Shown piece after piece: positions 35,885 to 44,810 of a DNA stretch of 64,000 nucleotides. Within the stretch, counting starts at the first letter, position 1; the number at the start of each line of letters is the position of its first letter. The position numbers and the translations under genes were made by a program. The notes under the pieces were generated by a model. That model saw nothing but the letters and a program-made list of their open reading frames with translations, was not told the origin of the DNA and ran no database searches. The stretch is taken from positions 3,162,001 through 3,226,000 of the forward strand of contig NZ_CP030082.1 in NCBI RefSeq assembly GCF_006874645.1, given 5' to 3'. This stretch comes from Bdellovibrio sp. ZAP7 (GTDB lineage: Bacteria > Bdellovibrionota > Bdellovibrionia > Bdellovibrionales > Bdellovibrionaceae).

Positions 35885-37855
35885 ATGCTAAAGATCGGTA
35901 TTTTGTTGACCTTACTATCAACACTGTTGGGACACCTGGCTCTTGCTGGCTCCTCTGATATTCAATATCAGAGCGCTTTTCTTTCCCCGGCGACGGCGCT
36001 TTCAAGCCCCTATAGAAAGATCGATTTAATTAAGCTCATCGACAAGGCCTCTTCACTGCCCACCGATCCCGAACTGCGCATTCAAACAGTTTTGGTCGCA
36101 CAGGCGCGCTTTCAAGTTCCACGCAACATTAATGAACTTAAATCGAGCGCTCTTAACAACATCCGCACTCTGCCAAATATTTCTAATTCGCTGAAGCTTT
36201 GGGCCTGTATTGAAAATACCTGCCAAGGCGAAATGAATATGGCCTTGGCCTCGGTGCAATTCGTGATGAGTTACTCCATGCTGGATCTGCAACAATCACA
36301 AAAGGTCGCATGGGCAACGGCAAAACTTCCTGCGGAGTTGTTGCAGGGGACTCAGTTGATCACAATTCAAGAAGTCAGGGACTGGTCTCACCTATTTACG
36401 GATTCATTCAGTATTAATATTTTCCAAGCCGTTGATGCTACTAGCACAGTGATCACCAACTTCCAGATTCACTTAGTGAAAGCCTCGGCTTATCAAAAAG
36501 CCAAGTATATTCCCTTTTTTAATCTAGAAAAAAACCTGAACTCCCATATTCAACAACAGCTGCGGGAAATTCAGCAAGCGTTGAGCGCGGGTAAGCGCGC
36601 CCCCTCTTCGGCAAACAACGAACCGAATCTTTACCGACAAAGCAGCTATAAGTTAATTGATCCCGAAGGTGACAGAGCCTTGATCGAACGCGCGAACAGC
36701 GTTCCGAAACATATTCTTGAAAGCCTCCTCAATAAAGAAGGCCCGCAAGATAAAAACTGGCTTCCGGATCCACGTGATTGGGAAGATCCCTTGGCTGATC
36801 TGATCCCTCTGCCACAACCCACGCAAGGCGTCTCCATTCAGGGCCGAGAAAATCCGCTTTATCTGGAGAGTTTCAAAAAAACTCTGACCCAAGTCATTCA
36901 AGAGGAATCCCGCAGAGGCCTTCCACCCCTGTTCGGTATTGCTCACGAATGGAGTGCCGCTTACAAAAACAAACACGTGATGTCTCAGGGATCTAAATTG
37001 CTCGTGGCCCTAGCGTTGGGTTTCACGGATCGCTTCATGATCACGGGCAAAGAAGAAAATCTTCGCCAATGGATCTTAAGTGAAAACTATGAATCCATCA
37101 CTTTGCCGGAATTGTTTCGCGCCAGTTATCGCATAAATCACGGTGACGTCTATCTGACGTTACTGACTATTGAAAATGTTCTTGCGAACAATTGGCGCTT
37201 TGTTGGTCGCGAATCACTTCCCATCACCAAACGCCTAAGACCGATTTCAAGTGGCCACAATTACAAGGGCGATCGCTATGGTACTTGGTACCATTTCTTT
37301 GGAATGATTTTATATGGATATGTTCACGGTGGCACTCAAGCTCAAGCCATCGGTAAGATAGAAGCCCTGGGCAGCAACATGCTCTCTCCGAATTTGGATC
37401 AAACGCAAAAGCAGTGGTTCAATATTTTGGGTGGCTACGTGGGAGCTCACTTAAAGGACGTCATCCGCAAAAAAAGCTATAAAACCTTCGTGGGCAGCAA
37501 AACGTTTTTGCAAGAAAGCTATTACCTGAATCGCCGCGAAGATTTCCGTGATCGTCTGCCGCAGGAACTTTCGACCGATATTCAAGCGGGCCTATTCAGA
37601 CCCCGTGACAACAGCGGCCTATTGACTTCGATTCAGATTGTAAATCACACCCCACGTTCTTGTCAGGTGGATTTGATTTTTGATAAGGGCAAGGGCTTTG
37701 ACAGCCGTTACAAAGCTATTCAAATGGAAGTAGACTTTTCAAGTCTGCGTCCCACATTTATCGGAGCTTCCGCGCCATTCGCGCGCGCAGTTCGTGGCTT
37801 CATCCACAATTGCGAGAACACCACTCAAGAGTGGATTTTTGAAGCGGCTCTTTAA
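35885..37855 (+). CDS. Large exported hypothetical protein, 656 residues
   Basis: A signal peptide (MLKIGILLTLLSTLLGHLALA) precedes a long, mostly helical soluble protein with few cysteines. I see no known catalytic motif. Regions of note are a Gln-rich segment around residues 215-235 and a histidine-containing block (SSGHNYKGDRYGTWYHFFG, about residues 455-473) that could be a binding site. The ATG at 35885 directly follows an AGGG stretch. It stands alone, with 236 bases of apparent promoter region upstream and a bidirectional terminator behind. Confidence 0.6.
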   Translation: MLKIGILLTLLSTLLGHLALAGSSDIQYQSAFLSPATALSSPYRKIDLIKLIDKASSLPTDPELRIQTVLVAQARFQVPRNINELKSSALNNIRTLPNISNSLKLWACIENTCQGEMNMALASVQFVMSYSMLDLQQSQKVAWATAKLPAELLQGTQLITIQEVRDWSHLFTDSFSINIFQAVDATSTVITNFQIHLVKASAYQKAKYIPFFNLEKNLNSHIQQQLREIQQALSAGKRAPSSANNEPNLYRQSSYKLIDPEGDRALIERANSVPKHILESLLNKEGPQDKNWLPDPRDWEDPLADLIPLPQPTQGVSIQGRENPLYLESFKKTLTQVIQEESRRGLPPLFGIAHEWSAAYKNKHVMSQGSKLLVALALGFTDRFMITGKEENLRQWILSENYESITLPELFRASYRINHGDVYLTLLTIENVLANNWRFVGRESLPITKRLRPISSGHNYKGDRYGTWYHFFGMILYGYVHGGTQAQAIGKIEALGSNMLSPNLDQTQKQWFNILGGYVGAHLKDVIRKKSYKTFVGSKTFLQESYYLNRREDFRDRLPQELSTDIQAGLFRPRDNSGLLTSIQIVNHTPRSCQVDLIFDKGKGFDSRYKAIQMEVDFSSLRPTFIGASAPFARAVRGFIHNCENTTQEWIFEAAL

Positions 37856-37877
37856 ACCACACACGCCAGAAAATAAA

Positions 37878-37901
37878 AAACCCCGAGAGTTCCCGGGGTT
37901 T
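37878..37901. terminator. Bidirectional intrinsic terminator
   Basis: Arms AAACCCCG and CGGGGTTT with an eight-base loop and A/T tracts on both sides. It separates the 656-residue exported protein gene from the convergent tiny ribosomal-type gene. Confidence 0.85.
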
Positions 37902-37923
37902 TAGTTATTAGAACTTGGTCCGA

Positions 37924-38019
37924 TTACTTACGGATCTTTGCTCTGTACATACGCTTTTTAGTCAAAATGCGTTTTTTTCTGTGACGGATACCTTTTTTAG
38001 ATTTGCCTTTAGCTGCCAT
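37924..38019 (-). CDS. 31-residue basic protein, bS22/mS38 (AURKAIP1/COX24)-like
   Basis: A 31-residue protein, MAAKGKSKKG followed by IRHRKKRILTKKRMYRAKIRK in frame, with nearly half Lys or Arg. The HRKKR..KKRMYR pattern resembles the AURKAIP1/COX24 family, which includes the tiny small-subunit protein bS22 of some bacteria and mitochondrial mS38. AAAGGGG precedes the ATG at 38017-38019, and the bidirectional terminator follows its stop. It starts 14 bases after tex, whose own message begins near infA, so a translation-linked mini-operon is likely. The assignment to the ribosome is by resemblance only. Confidence 0.7.
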   Translation of the reverse strand: MAAKGKSKKGIRHRKKRILTKKRMYRAKIRK

Positions 38020-38033
38020 TGTAATCCCCTTTG

Positions 38034-40391
38034 TTATTTCTTAGTTGGAGTGTTCATCAAAGCCGCGAACGGATTGTTGAACGGGTTGCCTGGTTTTGCC
38101 GGAGTGCTGTTCATAGGACGAGAAACACCCTGACCCACTTGTGACTTACCAGAACCCTTTGTCGCCGAAGCGCCACGTTGTTGTGGTGGAGCTCTTTCAC
38201 CACGAGGAGCTGAAGATGCTTCCACAGCATCGTCCATTTTCATCGTCAATGAAATCTGGTTTTTCACAGTGTCGACTTTCAAAACTTTCACAGACACATG
38301 GTCACCTGGATTTACCACTTTACGAGGGTCATCCACGAACTTGTGAGAAAGTGCGGAAATATGAACCAAACCGTCTTGGTGAACACCGATATCTACGAAA
38401 GCACCGAAATTCGTTACGTTCGTTACGATACCTGGGCAGATCATACCTTCTTTAAGGTCTTTCACTTCCATGATGTCATCGCGGTATTGGAAAACTTTGA
38501 ACGGATCACGAGGGTCACGTCCTGGTTTTTCCAACTCTTTTACGATGTCATCGAAAGTGAACTCGCCCACTAGCTGCGCCCATTTAGTTCTTTGAGAAAG
38601 CAGTTTCTTAGCGCCTTCACCGATAACTTCAGTCAATGAAACACCCATGTCTTTCGCCATGTCCGTCACTGCTTGGTAACGCTCTGGATGGATCCCTGTA
38701 GAATCCAAGACTTGCTTACCACCTGGGATACGCAAGAAACCAGCCGCTTGCTCGTATACTTTTGCCGAGAACTTAGGAACTTTTAAAAGCTCACTACGAT
38801 CCGAGAACAAAGTTTTCTTACGAGCTTCAACGATACCTTTCGCAAGTGCAGGACCGATACCAGCAACATGAGAAAGTAACGCTGCAGAAGCTGTATTAAC
38901 GTCAACCCCTACGTTATTCACGCAAGACTCAACTACGGCTTCCAATGATTTTTTCAATTGAGATTGATTCACGTCGTGTTGGTATTGACCAACGCCGATA
39001 GATTTTGGATCTACCTTCACAAGCTCTGCCAAAGGATCTTGCAAACGACGCGCGATAGAGATCGCACCTTTTACAGTAAGATCCAGATCTGGGAACTCTT
39101 CACGAGCGATATCGGAAGCTGAGTACACAGAGGCACCCGATTCAGAAACCATCACGACTGGAATGTTCTTACCAAGATCTTTCAAAACTTTGCGCAAGAA
39201 AGATTCAGTCTCACGACCGGCAGTACCATTACCTACAGCAATCGCTTCGATTTGAACTTGCTTCATCACTTCGCCGAACAAAGTTTTAGCTTTGCGTTCA
39301 GCATCGTCGCCCAAAGTGTAAAGAACAGTGTGAGAAATGAAAGCACCTGATTTATCAATCAAAGCCACTTTACAACCTGTACGCAAACCAGGGTCGACAC
39401 CCAATACGCATTTTGAACCGTATGGAGAAGCGAGCAATAGTTTACGAACGTTTTCAGCAAATACCGTGATCGCGTCTTGATCCGCTTTTTCTTTCAACAG
39501 ACGGTGAACCTCGTTCACGACGGAAGGAAGAACGTAAACGTTCAATGCCAAACGAGCCGACTGCTTCAAGTACTCACCGATCGCATTGTCAGGAGTCGAT
39601 GTCGCGAAGTTCTCGTAAGACTTCAAGATCGCTTCGTCATCACCTTTAACGTCAAGAGTAAGCTCTTCTTCCTGCCAGCCACGTCTCATCGCCAAGTAGC
39701 GGTGATTGTTTTTGGCATCCATCAAAGGCTTAACTGGCTCTTCAAACTCTTTGTACATTTCGTATTTAGAGTTCGCTTTGTAGCCTTTAGCCGCTTTAGA
39801 AACGATGCGACCATTTTCGTTATAGTTTTTAGAAACCATCGCACGAAGTTCCGCATCATTGGCGATTTTGTCGACGATGATGTCTTGAGCACCCTTAAGC
39901 GCTTCTTCGTAAGTCACGATTTTGGCAGTTGGGTTCAAGAAAGCTTTCGCTTTCATTTCCATAGTCTCGGAGTCTTTCAACTTGCCGTGACCCATGTCCC
40001 AAATCCAATTCGCTAAAGGCTCCAAGCCAGCTTCGCGAGCGATAGTAGCTTTGGTTTTCTTTTTCTTTTTGAATGGTTTGTAGATTTCTTCCAACTCACC
40101 AAGGTCCCAAGAAAGCTCGATACGCTTTTGGACTTCGGCCGTGAGATTGTTCTGCTCCCCGATCTCTTTGATCAAGAACGCTTTACGCTTCACGATTTCG
40201 TTGTAAGTTTCGTGACCTTCGATAACACCGCGAATTTGAACTTCGTCCAAATTGCCGGTTTTCTCTTTACGGTAACGCGCGATGAATGGGACTGTAGCCC
40301 CTTCCGCAGCAAGTTCAATCACGGCTTGTGCTGATTTTGCTGGGACAGTTGGGACAATACGAGCCAAATAACTCTGAAGAGCCTGATCCAT
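38034..40391 (-). CDS. tex: Tex-family RNA-binding transcription accessory protein
   Basis: A 785-residue protein with the Tex order: N-terminal helical domain (VPFIARYRKEKTGNLDE), a YqgF-like RNase H fold (LGVDPGLRTGCKVALID, near residue 325), helix-hairpin-helix region (NTASAALLSHVAGIGPALAKG split over residues 495-515), and an S1 RNA-binding domain (GIVTNVTNFGAFVDIGVHQDGL, about 650-720). Tex binds nucleic acids and links to transcription. A short Pro/Gln-rich tail follows S1. AGAGG precedes the ATG. It follows infA by 44 bases on the same strand. Confidence 0.95.
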   Translation of the reverse strand: MDQALQSYLARIVPTVPAKSAQAVIELAAEGATVPFIARYRKEKTGNLDEVQIRGVIEGHETYNEIVKRKAFLIKEIGEQNNLTAEVQKRIELSWDLGELEEIYKPFKKKKKTKATIAREAGLEPLANWIWDMGHGKLKDSETMEMKAKAFLNPTAKIVTYEEALKGAQDIIVDKIANDAELRAMVSKNYNENGRIVSKAAKGYKANSKYEMYKEFEEPVKPLMDAKNNHRYLAMRRGWQEEELTLDVKGDDEAILKSYENFATSTPDNAIGEYLKQSARLALNVYVLPSVVNEVHRLLKEKADQDAITVFAENVRKLLLASPYGSKCVLGVDPGLRTGCKVALIDKSGAFISHTVLYTLGDDAERKAKTLFGEVMKQVQIEAIAVGNGTAGRETESFLRKVLKDLGKNIPVVMVSESGASVYSASDIAREEFPDLDLTVKGAISIARRLQDPLAELVKVDPKSIGVGQYQHDVNQSQLKKSLEAVVESCVNNVGVDVNTASAALLSHVAGIGPALAKGIVEARKKTLFSDRSELLKVPKFSAKVYEQAAGFLRIPGGKQVLDSTGIHPERYQAVTDMAKDMGVSLTEVIGEGAKKLLSQRTKWAQLVGEFTFDDIVKELEKPGRDPRDPFKVFQYRDDIMEVKDLKEGMICPGIVTNVTNFGAFVDIGVHQDGLVHISALSHKFVDDPRKVVNPGDHVSVKVLKVDTVKNQISLTMKMDDAVEASSAPRGERAPPQQRGASATKGSGKSQVGQGVSRPMNSTPAKPGNPFNNPFAALMNTPTKK

Positions 40392-40435
40392 AGAACCTCT
40401 AGATTTATTGGAATGAGTTTGAGCTTAAATCTATA

Positions 40436-40654
40436 TTATTTATGACGGAATTGGATCAGACCGTGGCTAGGATCGTATGGAGATACGCCTACGCTCACGC
40501 GGTCACCAACAACCACACGAATATTAAAGCGTCTCATCTTTCCGCAAAGCTTTGCGTTGATGATAACTTTATTTTCAAGTTCGATCTTGTAAAGACCACC
40601 CGCAAGGGCGTCGATCACTTTTCCGTCAATTTGTACTAAATCGTCTTTTGCCAT
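40436..40654 (-). CDS. infA: Translation initiation factor IF-1
   Basis: A 72-residue OB-fold protein with the IF-1 pattern: KDDLVQIDGKVIDALAGG, YKIELENKVIINAKLCGKM in shorter pieces, GDRVSVGVSPYDPSHG. It binds the A site of the 30S subunit during initiation. The length is the family norm. It is upstream of tex on the same strand rather than in the usual ribosomal protein context, so a second infA could exist elsewhere in the genome. Confidence 0.93.
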   Translation of the reverse strand: MAKDDLVQIDGKVIDALAGGLYKIELENKVIINAKLCGKMRRFNIRVVVGDRVSVGVSPYDPSHGLIQFRHK

Positions 40655-40728
40655 GTAGGTAAATTTCTAGGTCAGAATGCGGGGCCTTGCAATAGATTTC
40701 TGCCCAATTATATCAATATGCAACACGC

Positions 40729-40753
40729 AAAAGGCCCCATTGAGGGGCCTTTT
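40729..40753. terminator. Intrinsic terminator behind the H1-like tailed protein gene
   Basis: Arms AAAAGGCCCC and GGGGCCTTTT with a five-base loop. It lies 11 bases beyond the stop at 40764 on the minus strand; the T run is better on the plus strand, so it may work in both directions. Confidence 0.75.
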
Positions 40754-40763
40754 TAGGGTTTCG

Positions 40764-41336
40764 TTAAGATAACTTTCTGTTGCTGATTAGCATTCGCTTT
40801 CCATCCTCAAAAAGAACCTCAAGACGGTCATATTCGTTGGACATGATATAACCCCATCCGAAAATCTTGTGCTCAATAGGAGTTTTAGCCTCGTATTGAT
40901 TGCCGATATTATAGGACTGAGCTTTCGTGCCTTTGTACTTCTCGTGAAGCTCATGCCACTTGACCTGATCTTCGCTCATACCGGTTTTATCGATTTTGAT
41001 TTTCTTTTCTTTTTTTGGAGTCTCAACGACTTCCGCCTCTGGAGCTACGGCTGCCTTAGCAGGCTTTTTCTCAGGTTTAGCAACCGGAGGGGCCTTTGCT
41101 GCTTTTGCAGGGGCTGGAGCCGGCGCCGGAGCAGCCTTGACTGCTTTTACCGGAGCGGCTTTAGCAGCTGCTGGCTTGGCAGCTTTCGCTGGTGCCGGTT
41201 TCGCTGCTGGTTTAGCCGCAGGTTTTGCGGCCTTCGGAGCTGGCTTTGCCGCTTTAGCGGCAGGCTTTGCTGCAGGCTTAACTGGCTTCTTTGCCTTTGC
41301 TGCAGGAGCTTCCTTTTTAACTGCCTTTTTGGCCAT
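40764..41336 (-). CDS. H1-like Ala/Lys/Pro-rich protein with C-terminal Tudor-like domain
   Basis: A 190-residue protein. Residues 1 to about 115 are a low-complexity Lys/Ala/Pro tail like histone H1 or mycobacterial HU tails. The last 75 residues form a small domain (YNIGNQYEAKTPIEH, IFGWGYIM, DRLEVLFEDGKRMLIS) that resembles the C-terminal Tudor-like domain of UvrD/PcrA, which contacts RNA polymerase. It could be a nucleoid-associated or transcription-coupled factor; this is inference from composition and resemblance. It is divergent from lpxD and ends at its own terminator. Confidence 0.65.
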   Translation of the reverse strand: MAKKAVKKEAPAAKAKKPVKPAAKPAAKAAKPAPKAAKPAAKPAAKPAPAKAAKPAAAKAAPVKAVKAAPAPAPAPAKAAKAPPVAKPEKKPAKAAVAPEAEVVETPKKEKKIKIDKTGMSEDQVKWHELHEKYKGTKAQSYNIGNQYEAKTPIEHKIFGWGYIMSNEYDRLEVLFEDGKRMLISNRKLS

Positions 41337-41387
41337 CTCAATTCCTCTCTAAATTTTAAAGGTGAGAAATGATCGAAACGTGTTTAT

Positions 41388-42509
41388 ATGAGACTTATAC
41401 TATCACCCAGTGACTTGACATCAAAAATATATTGGGAAAATGTTAGCGCGAGGCATCACTATATGATTACAGCAGACGTTATTAATACTCTTCAGTCTCC
41501 GGATGTAGTTTACGTATCCGGCCCCAAAGACTCCATCGCTAAAAAAGTCCTTCCTCCAGATCAGGCTGACTCCGAAAGCTTAATTTTCGTGTCCAAGCCC
41601 GATTTCCTCGAGAAAGCTTTAAAGGCGCAGTCTCCCATTATCGTAGCGCACAAGTCCCTGACTTTGCCGACCGATAGCAAGACGACTTTCTTTACGACTC
41701 ATAACATTCAACTGGCAATGGCGGCGATTCTTCCGTTGTTTGACGGAAAAATGAACCGCTTCAACCAGGAAACGAAAATCCATCCAAGCGCATGGATTCA
41801 CCCCCAGGCTCACCTGGGTCAGAATGTTTCCGTAGGGCCCTTTGCGGTCATTGGTGAACATGTCCGCATCGGTGACGGCGCCACGATCGGTGCCCATGTG
41901 GTGATCGAATCCTATGCCCAAATCGGTGCACTGACGATCCTTCATCCCCAGGTTTTCATCGGAGCTTACAGCGAAATCGGAGCGCACTGCGAATTCCATC
42001 CGCACACCACGATCGGCGCTGATGGCTTTTCTTTTGCGATGGCTAAAGACGGTACCCACAAAAAAATCCCGCAAATCGGCAAGGTGGTCATCGAAGATCA
42101 TGTTGAACTGGGAGCCAATTGTGCTGTTGACCGCGCCGCTTTAACGGAAACACGAATCGGTCGCGGAACTAAAATGGATAACTTCTGCCACGTGGCTCAC
42201 AACGTGATTATTGGCGAAAACAACGTCATGGCTGCCGGATTTAAAATCGCTGGTTCCTCCCGCATAGGTAGCAACTGCATGTTCGGTGGAGACGCCGCGG
42301 TTTCAGATCACATTACCATTTGTGACAAAGTGATTATCGCAGGTAAGTCCGGAGTGACAAGCAACGTGCAACAAAGTGGTGCATATGGTGGATATCCTCT
42401 TGAACCTTTACGTGAATCGTTGAAAACTCTGGCCAATCTGTCGCAGCTAACTCGCATCAGAAAAGAACTTTCCCGCGTGGTTAAACACCTGGGTCTTAAA
42501 GAGGAATAG
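41388..42509 (+). CDS. lpxD: UDP-3-O-acylglucosamine N-acyltransferase
   Basis: Lipid A enzyme that adds the amide-linked acyl chain to UDP-3-O-acylglucosamine. The left-handed beta-helix of hexapeptide repeats runs from about residue 130 ([14 protein letters not shown]) to 345, and the catalytic histidine is H271 in HVAHNVIIG. The N-terminal uridine-binding domain is recognisable ([17 protein letters not shown]). The first 25 residues are not typical and the ATG at 41388 has no good ribosome-binding site; an ATG at 41463 with GAGG nine bases upstream is a serious alternative. A membrane protein gene follows two bases after the stop. Other lipid A genes are not in the window. Confidence 0.9.
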   Translation: MRLILSPSDLTSKIYWENVSARHHYMITADVINTLQSPDVVYVSGPKDSIAKKVLPPDQADSESLIFVSKPDFLEKALKAQSPIIVAHKSLTLPTDSKTTFFTTHNIQLAMAAILPLFDGKMNRFNQETKIHPSAWIHPQAHLGQNVSVGPFAVIGEHVRIGDGATIGAHVVIESYAQIGALTILHPQVFIGAYSEIGAHCEFHPHTTIGADGFSFAMAKDGTHKKIPQIGKVVIEDHVELGANCAVDRAALTETRIGRGTKMDNFCHVAHNVIIGENNVMAAGFKIAGSSRIGSNCMFGGDAAVSDHITICDKVIIAGKSGVTSNVQQSGAYGGYPLEPLRESLKTLANLSQLTRIRKELSRVVKHLGLKEE

Positions 42510-42511
42510 AA

Positions 42512-42877
42512 ATGACTTACGAATTTTACAAAATCTTGCACATGTTGGGCTTAATCACATTGTTTTTTGGCTTTGGTGGTCTCTTAGTGACTTCCTATGC
42601 TGGCATCACCCTGAATGCAAAAGCCCGCATGATGAGTTTCGCAACTCACGGCATGGGTCTTTTGTTCCTATTGATCGGCGGCTTCGGAATGCTAGCAAAA
42701 ATGGGAATCATGAAACAGCTTCCGGGGTGGGCTTTGGCTAAACTGGGTATCTGGGTCCTTATGGGAGCAGCGATCTCCATCGTAAAACGCAAAGGTCATA
42801 TCGGCTGGCCCATCGCAATCCTACTTTTCGGCCTAGGGACAACAGCCGCAATGCTAGCGATCACAAAACCGTTCTAA
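42512..42877 (+). CDS. Small integral membrane protein, 121 residues
   Basis: Four hydrophobic segments (about residues 8-28, 45-62, 75-90 and 100-117) with short loops, positively charged between the third and fourth. It faintly resembles the SirB-type family of inner membrane proteins, but I cannot confirm this. It starts two bases after the lpxD stop on the same strand and is therefore probably co-translated with lpxD. Function unknown. Confidence 0.65.
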   Translation: MTYEFYKILHMLGLITLFFGFGGLLVTSYAGITLNAKARMMSFATHGMGLLFLLIGGFGMLAKMGIMKQLPGWALAKLGIWVLMGAAISIVKRKGHIGWPIAILLFGLGTTAAMLAITKPF

Positions 42878-42903
42878 GACATTTTAATACGAGGAGGAAG
42901 TAT

Positions 42904-44679
42904 TTAGACTACCTCCTCCGTTTCCGTTCTTCCACTGACTTCGACTTCGAGTACTCCGATAATTGAATTTAACAAACCTGCCTGTTCCAAGATTGAAGAA
43001 GATGCCTCAGCGACGGCATCAATGTTTTTCTGATTTGTCAAAGACGTCGTTTCAAATTCCCCCATCGCTTTTGAAATTTGAGTTAAGCCCTGCGCCTGCT
43101 CTTCGGTTGCATGAGCAATTTCATTGTTAAGCACAGAAACATTTTTTATCGATTCCACGATATCTTTAAGAATCTGGGAGGCTTCATCCGCACGGGCCTG
43201 ACTAGAAACAACCAATTCGACATTCGCACCGAGTTGCGTGTTAATTTCCTTGGCCGCGTTCGCACTTTTTTGTGCCAGCGCCCGCACGGCATCTGCAACC
43301 ACAGCGAAGCCCCTTCCCTGCTCTCCGGCACGTGCCGCCTCTACGGAGGCATTTAAGGCCAACAAATTTGTCTGGAAAGCAATGTCATCAATAACTGAAA
43401 TTGCCTCCACCATTTTTTGTGTACCGCTCGCGATGTCACGCATCGAATTCAATACCAACATTATCTGTTGCTCACCAACACCAGCTGAATGGTTAGCCTG
43501 ACTCGCGAGTTGAGAGGCTTGTTTTGAATTTTCTGCACTCATCTTCAACATGCTGTTCATTTCCTCGAGCGACGCTGCCGTTTCTTCAACCGAAGCAGTT
43601 TGCACTGTTATTCCTTGATGAACCTCGGTGGTAACTTTATTTAAGTGACCACTTATGTCGGAAGCGACCGAGGCACTCTCTTTTAGATGGAAGACGGATT
43701 TTAAGATAGACTTGATGCTGTGGTGAATACTTAAGCCAATGACAATTGATAGTATGATAGCCAGGCAAAGTGCCAGACTAGAGTACATTAAATCTTGGGT
43801 GCGCTGATGAACAAGTGAAGCGATACGCTTATCTATTAAAGAATCAAGCTCTTGATTCAGAATGTTCCAAGTAAGAAAACTTTCATCGTATGCTTTCTTA
43901 GCGTCAGCACTGAATACTTCTCCAGCGATAGCATTTCCCTCAGCGATTTTCTGAAGATTGGCAATGACCTTAAGCGTGGAGGTCCTTAACCGCACAGCTA
44001 CGTCGGGCAAATTCTTTTGCAGTGATTCCGATTCTCCATAGAAATTTTTATCTTCATTCAACGCCGTTTGAATATCGTTCAATATACGATCGACATCCGA
44101 TTCTTTTAACATAGTGGAATAAAGGGCCGCTTTTATCCTGATTGACTCGCTATCGTGGGGCCCTTGAGACAGAGTTCTGAAATTCCCCAGTATCTGCTTC
44201 AGTCGATCTTGCAGTTGTGGCAGCGCCAGTAAAGTTATATCCATTAAATAATAGCTATCAAGATCAGGATCAAGAATCAGATTGGACGTGTCTCCTAAGT
44301 GAGTCACTGAACTTTTAATTGACCCAATGGCTTCGGTCCAATTTTTTTTATCCACCTGTTCTTGAAGGTAAGAAAAAGCCGCTGTCTCGCGTGTTCTTTG
44401 TGCTAATTGATATTGATCGAATTGAAGGAGCTCCCGAGATTCATCATAAACTACCTGCAAAGCCTTCATTTCCGCTGAAAGATCAGAATGATCTCCGATC
44501 GAAATCTTTTTCAATAATTCCTGATACTTTTGCTGAAGTCGAATTCCAACTTTTTCCTTTTCCGCAAAATGAATGTTTGCTGATTCAGAATTGTACATCA
44601 GGTAAGTCAGCACAATGATCGGGATAGCGAAGATAACTATGTTTAATAAAAGTTTAAACTGCAGTGGGATCTTTCTCAT
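42904..44679 (-). CDS. Methyl-accepting chemotaxis protein
   Basis: A 591-residue chemoreceptor. A hydrophobic segment at residues 10-28 and another at about 298-320 bracket a helical periplasmic sensor region. The cytoplasmic part contains the receptor hairpin tip DIAFQTNLLALNASVEAARAG in slightly shorter form with GRGFAVVADAVRALAQ after it, which binds CheA and CheW. The C-terminus (TETEEVV) lacks the NWETF-type pentapeptide for CheR. The ligand is unknown. It is divergent from a Crp/Fnr regulator, with a palindromic site between them. Confidence 0.93.
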   Translation of the reverse strand: MRKIPLQFKLLLNIVIFAIPIIVLTYLMYNSESANIHFAEKEKVGIRLQQKYQELLKKISIGDHSDLSAEMKALQVVYDESRELLQFDQYQLAQRTRETAAFSYLQEQVDKKNWTEAIGSIKSSVTHLGDTSNLILDPDLDSYYLMDITLLALPQLQDRLKQILGNFRTLSQGPHDSESIRIKAALYSTMLKESDVDRILNDIQTALNEDKNFYGESESLQKNLPDVAVRLRTSTLKVIANLQKIAEGNAIAGEVFSADAKKAYDESFLTWNILNQELDSLIDKRIASLVHQRTQDLMYSSLALCLAIILSIVIGLSIHHSIKSILKSVFHLKESASVASDISGHLNKVTTEVHQGITVQTASVEETAASLEEMNSMLKMSAENSKQASQLASQANHSAGVGEQQIMLVLNSMRDIASGTQKMVEAISVIDDIAFQTNLLALNASVEAARAGEQGRGFAVVADAVRALAQKSANAAKEINTQLGANVELVVSSQARADEASQILKDIVESIKNVSVLNNEIAHATEEQAQGLTQISKAMGEFETTSLTNQKNIDAVAEASSSILEQAGLLNSIIGVLEVEVSGRTETEEVV

Positions 44680-44758
44680 TTTGAGCCCCTCTTAAACGTC
44701 CTACAAATGCACTTGTTAAAGTTCGGTTAAAATTACTGACTTTTTAAGGAAATCTTCT

Positions 44759-44780
44759 AAAATTGACTAATATCAATTTT
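44759..44780. promoter_or_regulatory. Crp/Fnr-type palindrome
   Basis: Perfect inverted repeat with eight-base arms AAAATTGA and TCAATTTT around six bases. Its core TTGAC-N4-ATCAA differs by one base from the FNR consensus TTGAT-N4-ATCAA. It lies 31 bases before the Crp/Fnr gene start and 80 bases from the chemoreceptor gene, so autoregulation and control of the receptor are both possible. Confidence 0.6.
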
Positions 44781-44810
44781 GAGTTTGGACTTAAGTCAGG
44801 TGAGGAATAG

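Noticed and set aside
39477-40016. 179-codon open frame opposite tex
   Set aside because: Shadow of a well-conserved gene, with an unusual Phe/Val/Arg-rich composition.
41100-41300. Repetitive DNA resembling a tandem repeat or CRISPR array
   Set aside because: The repetition comes from Lys/Ala/Pro codons of the H1-like tail; units are irregular and there are no spacers.
41414-41440. TTGACA box inside the 5' part of lpxD as an internal promoter
   Set aside because: No acceptable -10 box lies 16-18 bases downstream.
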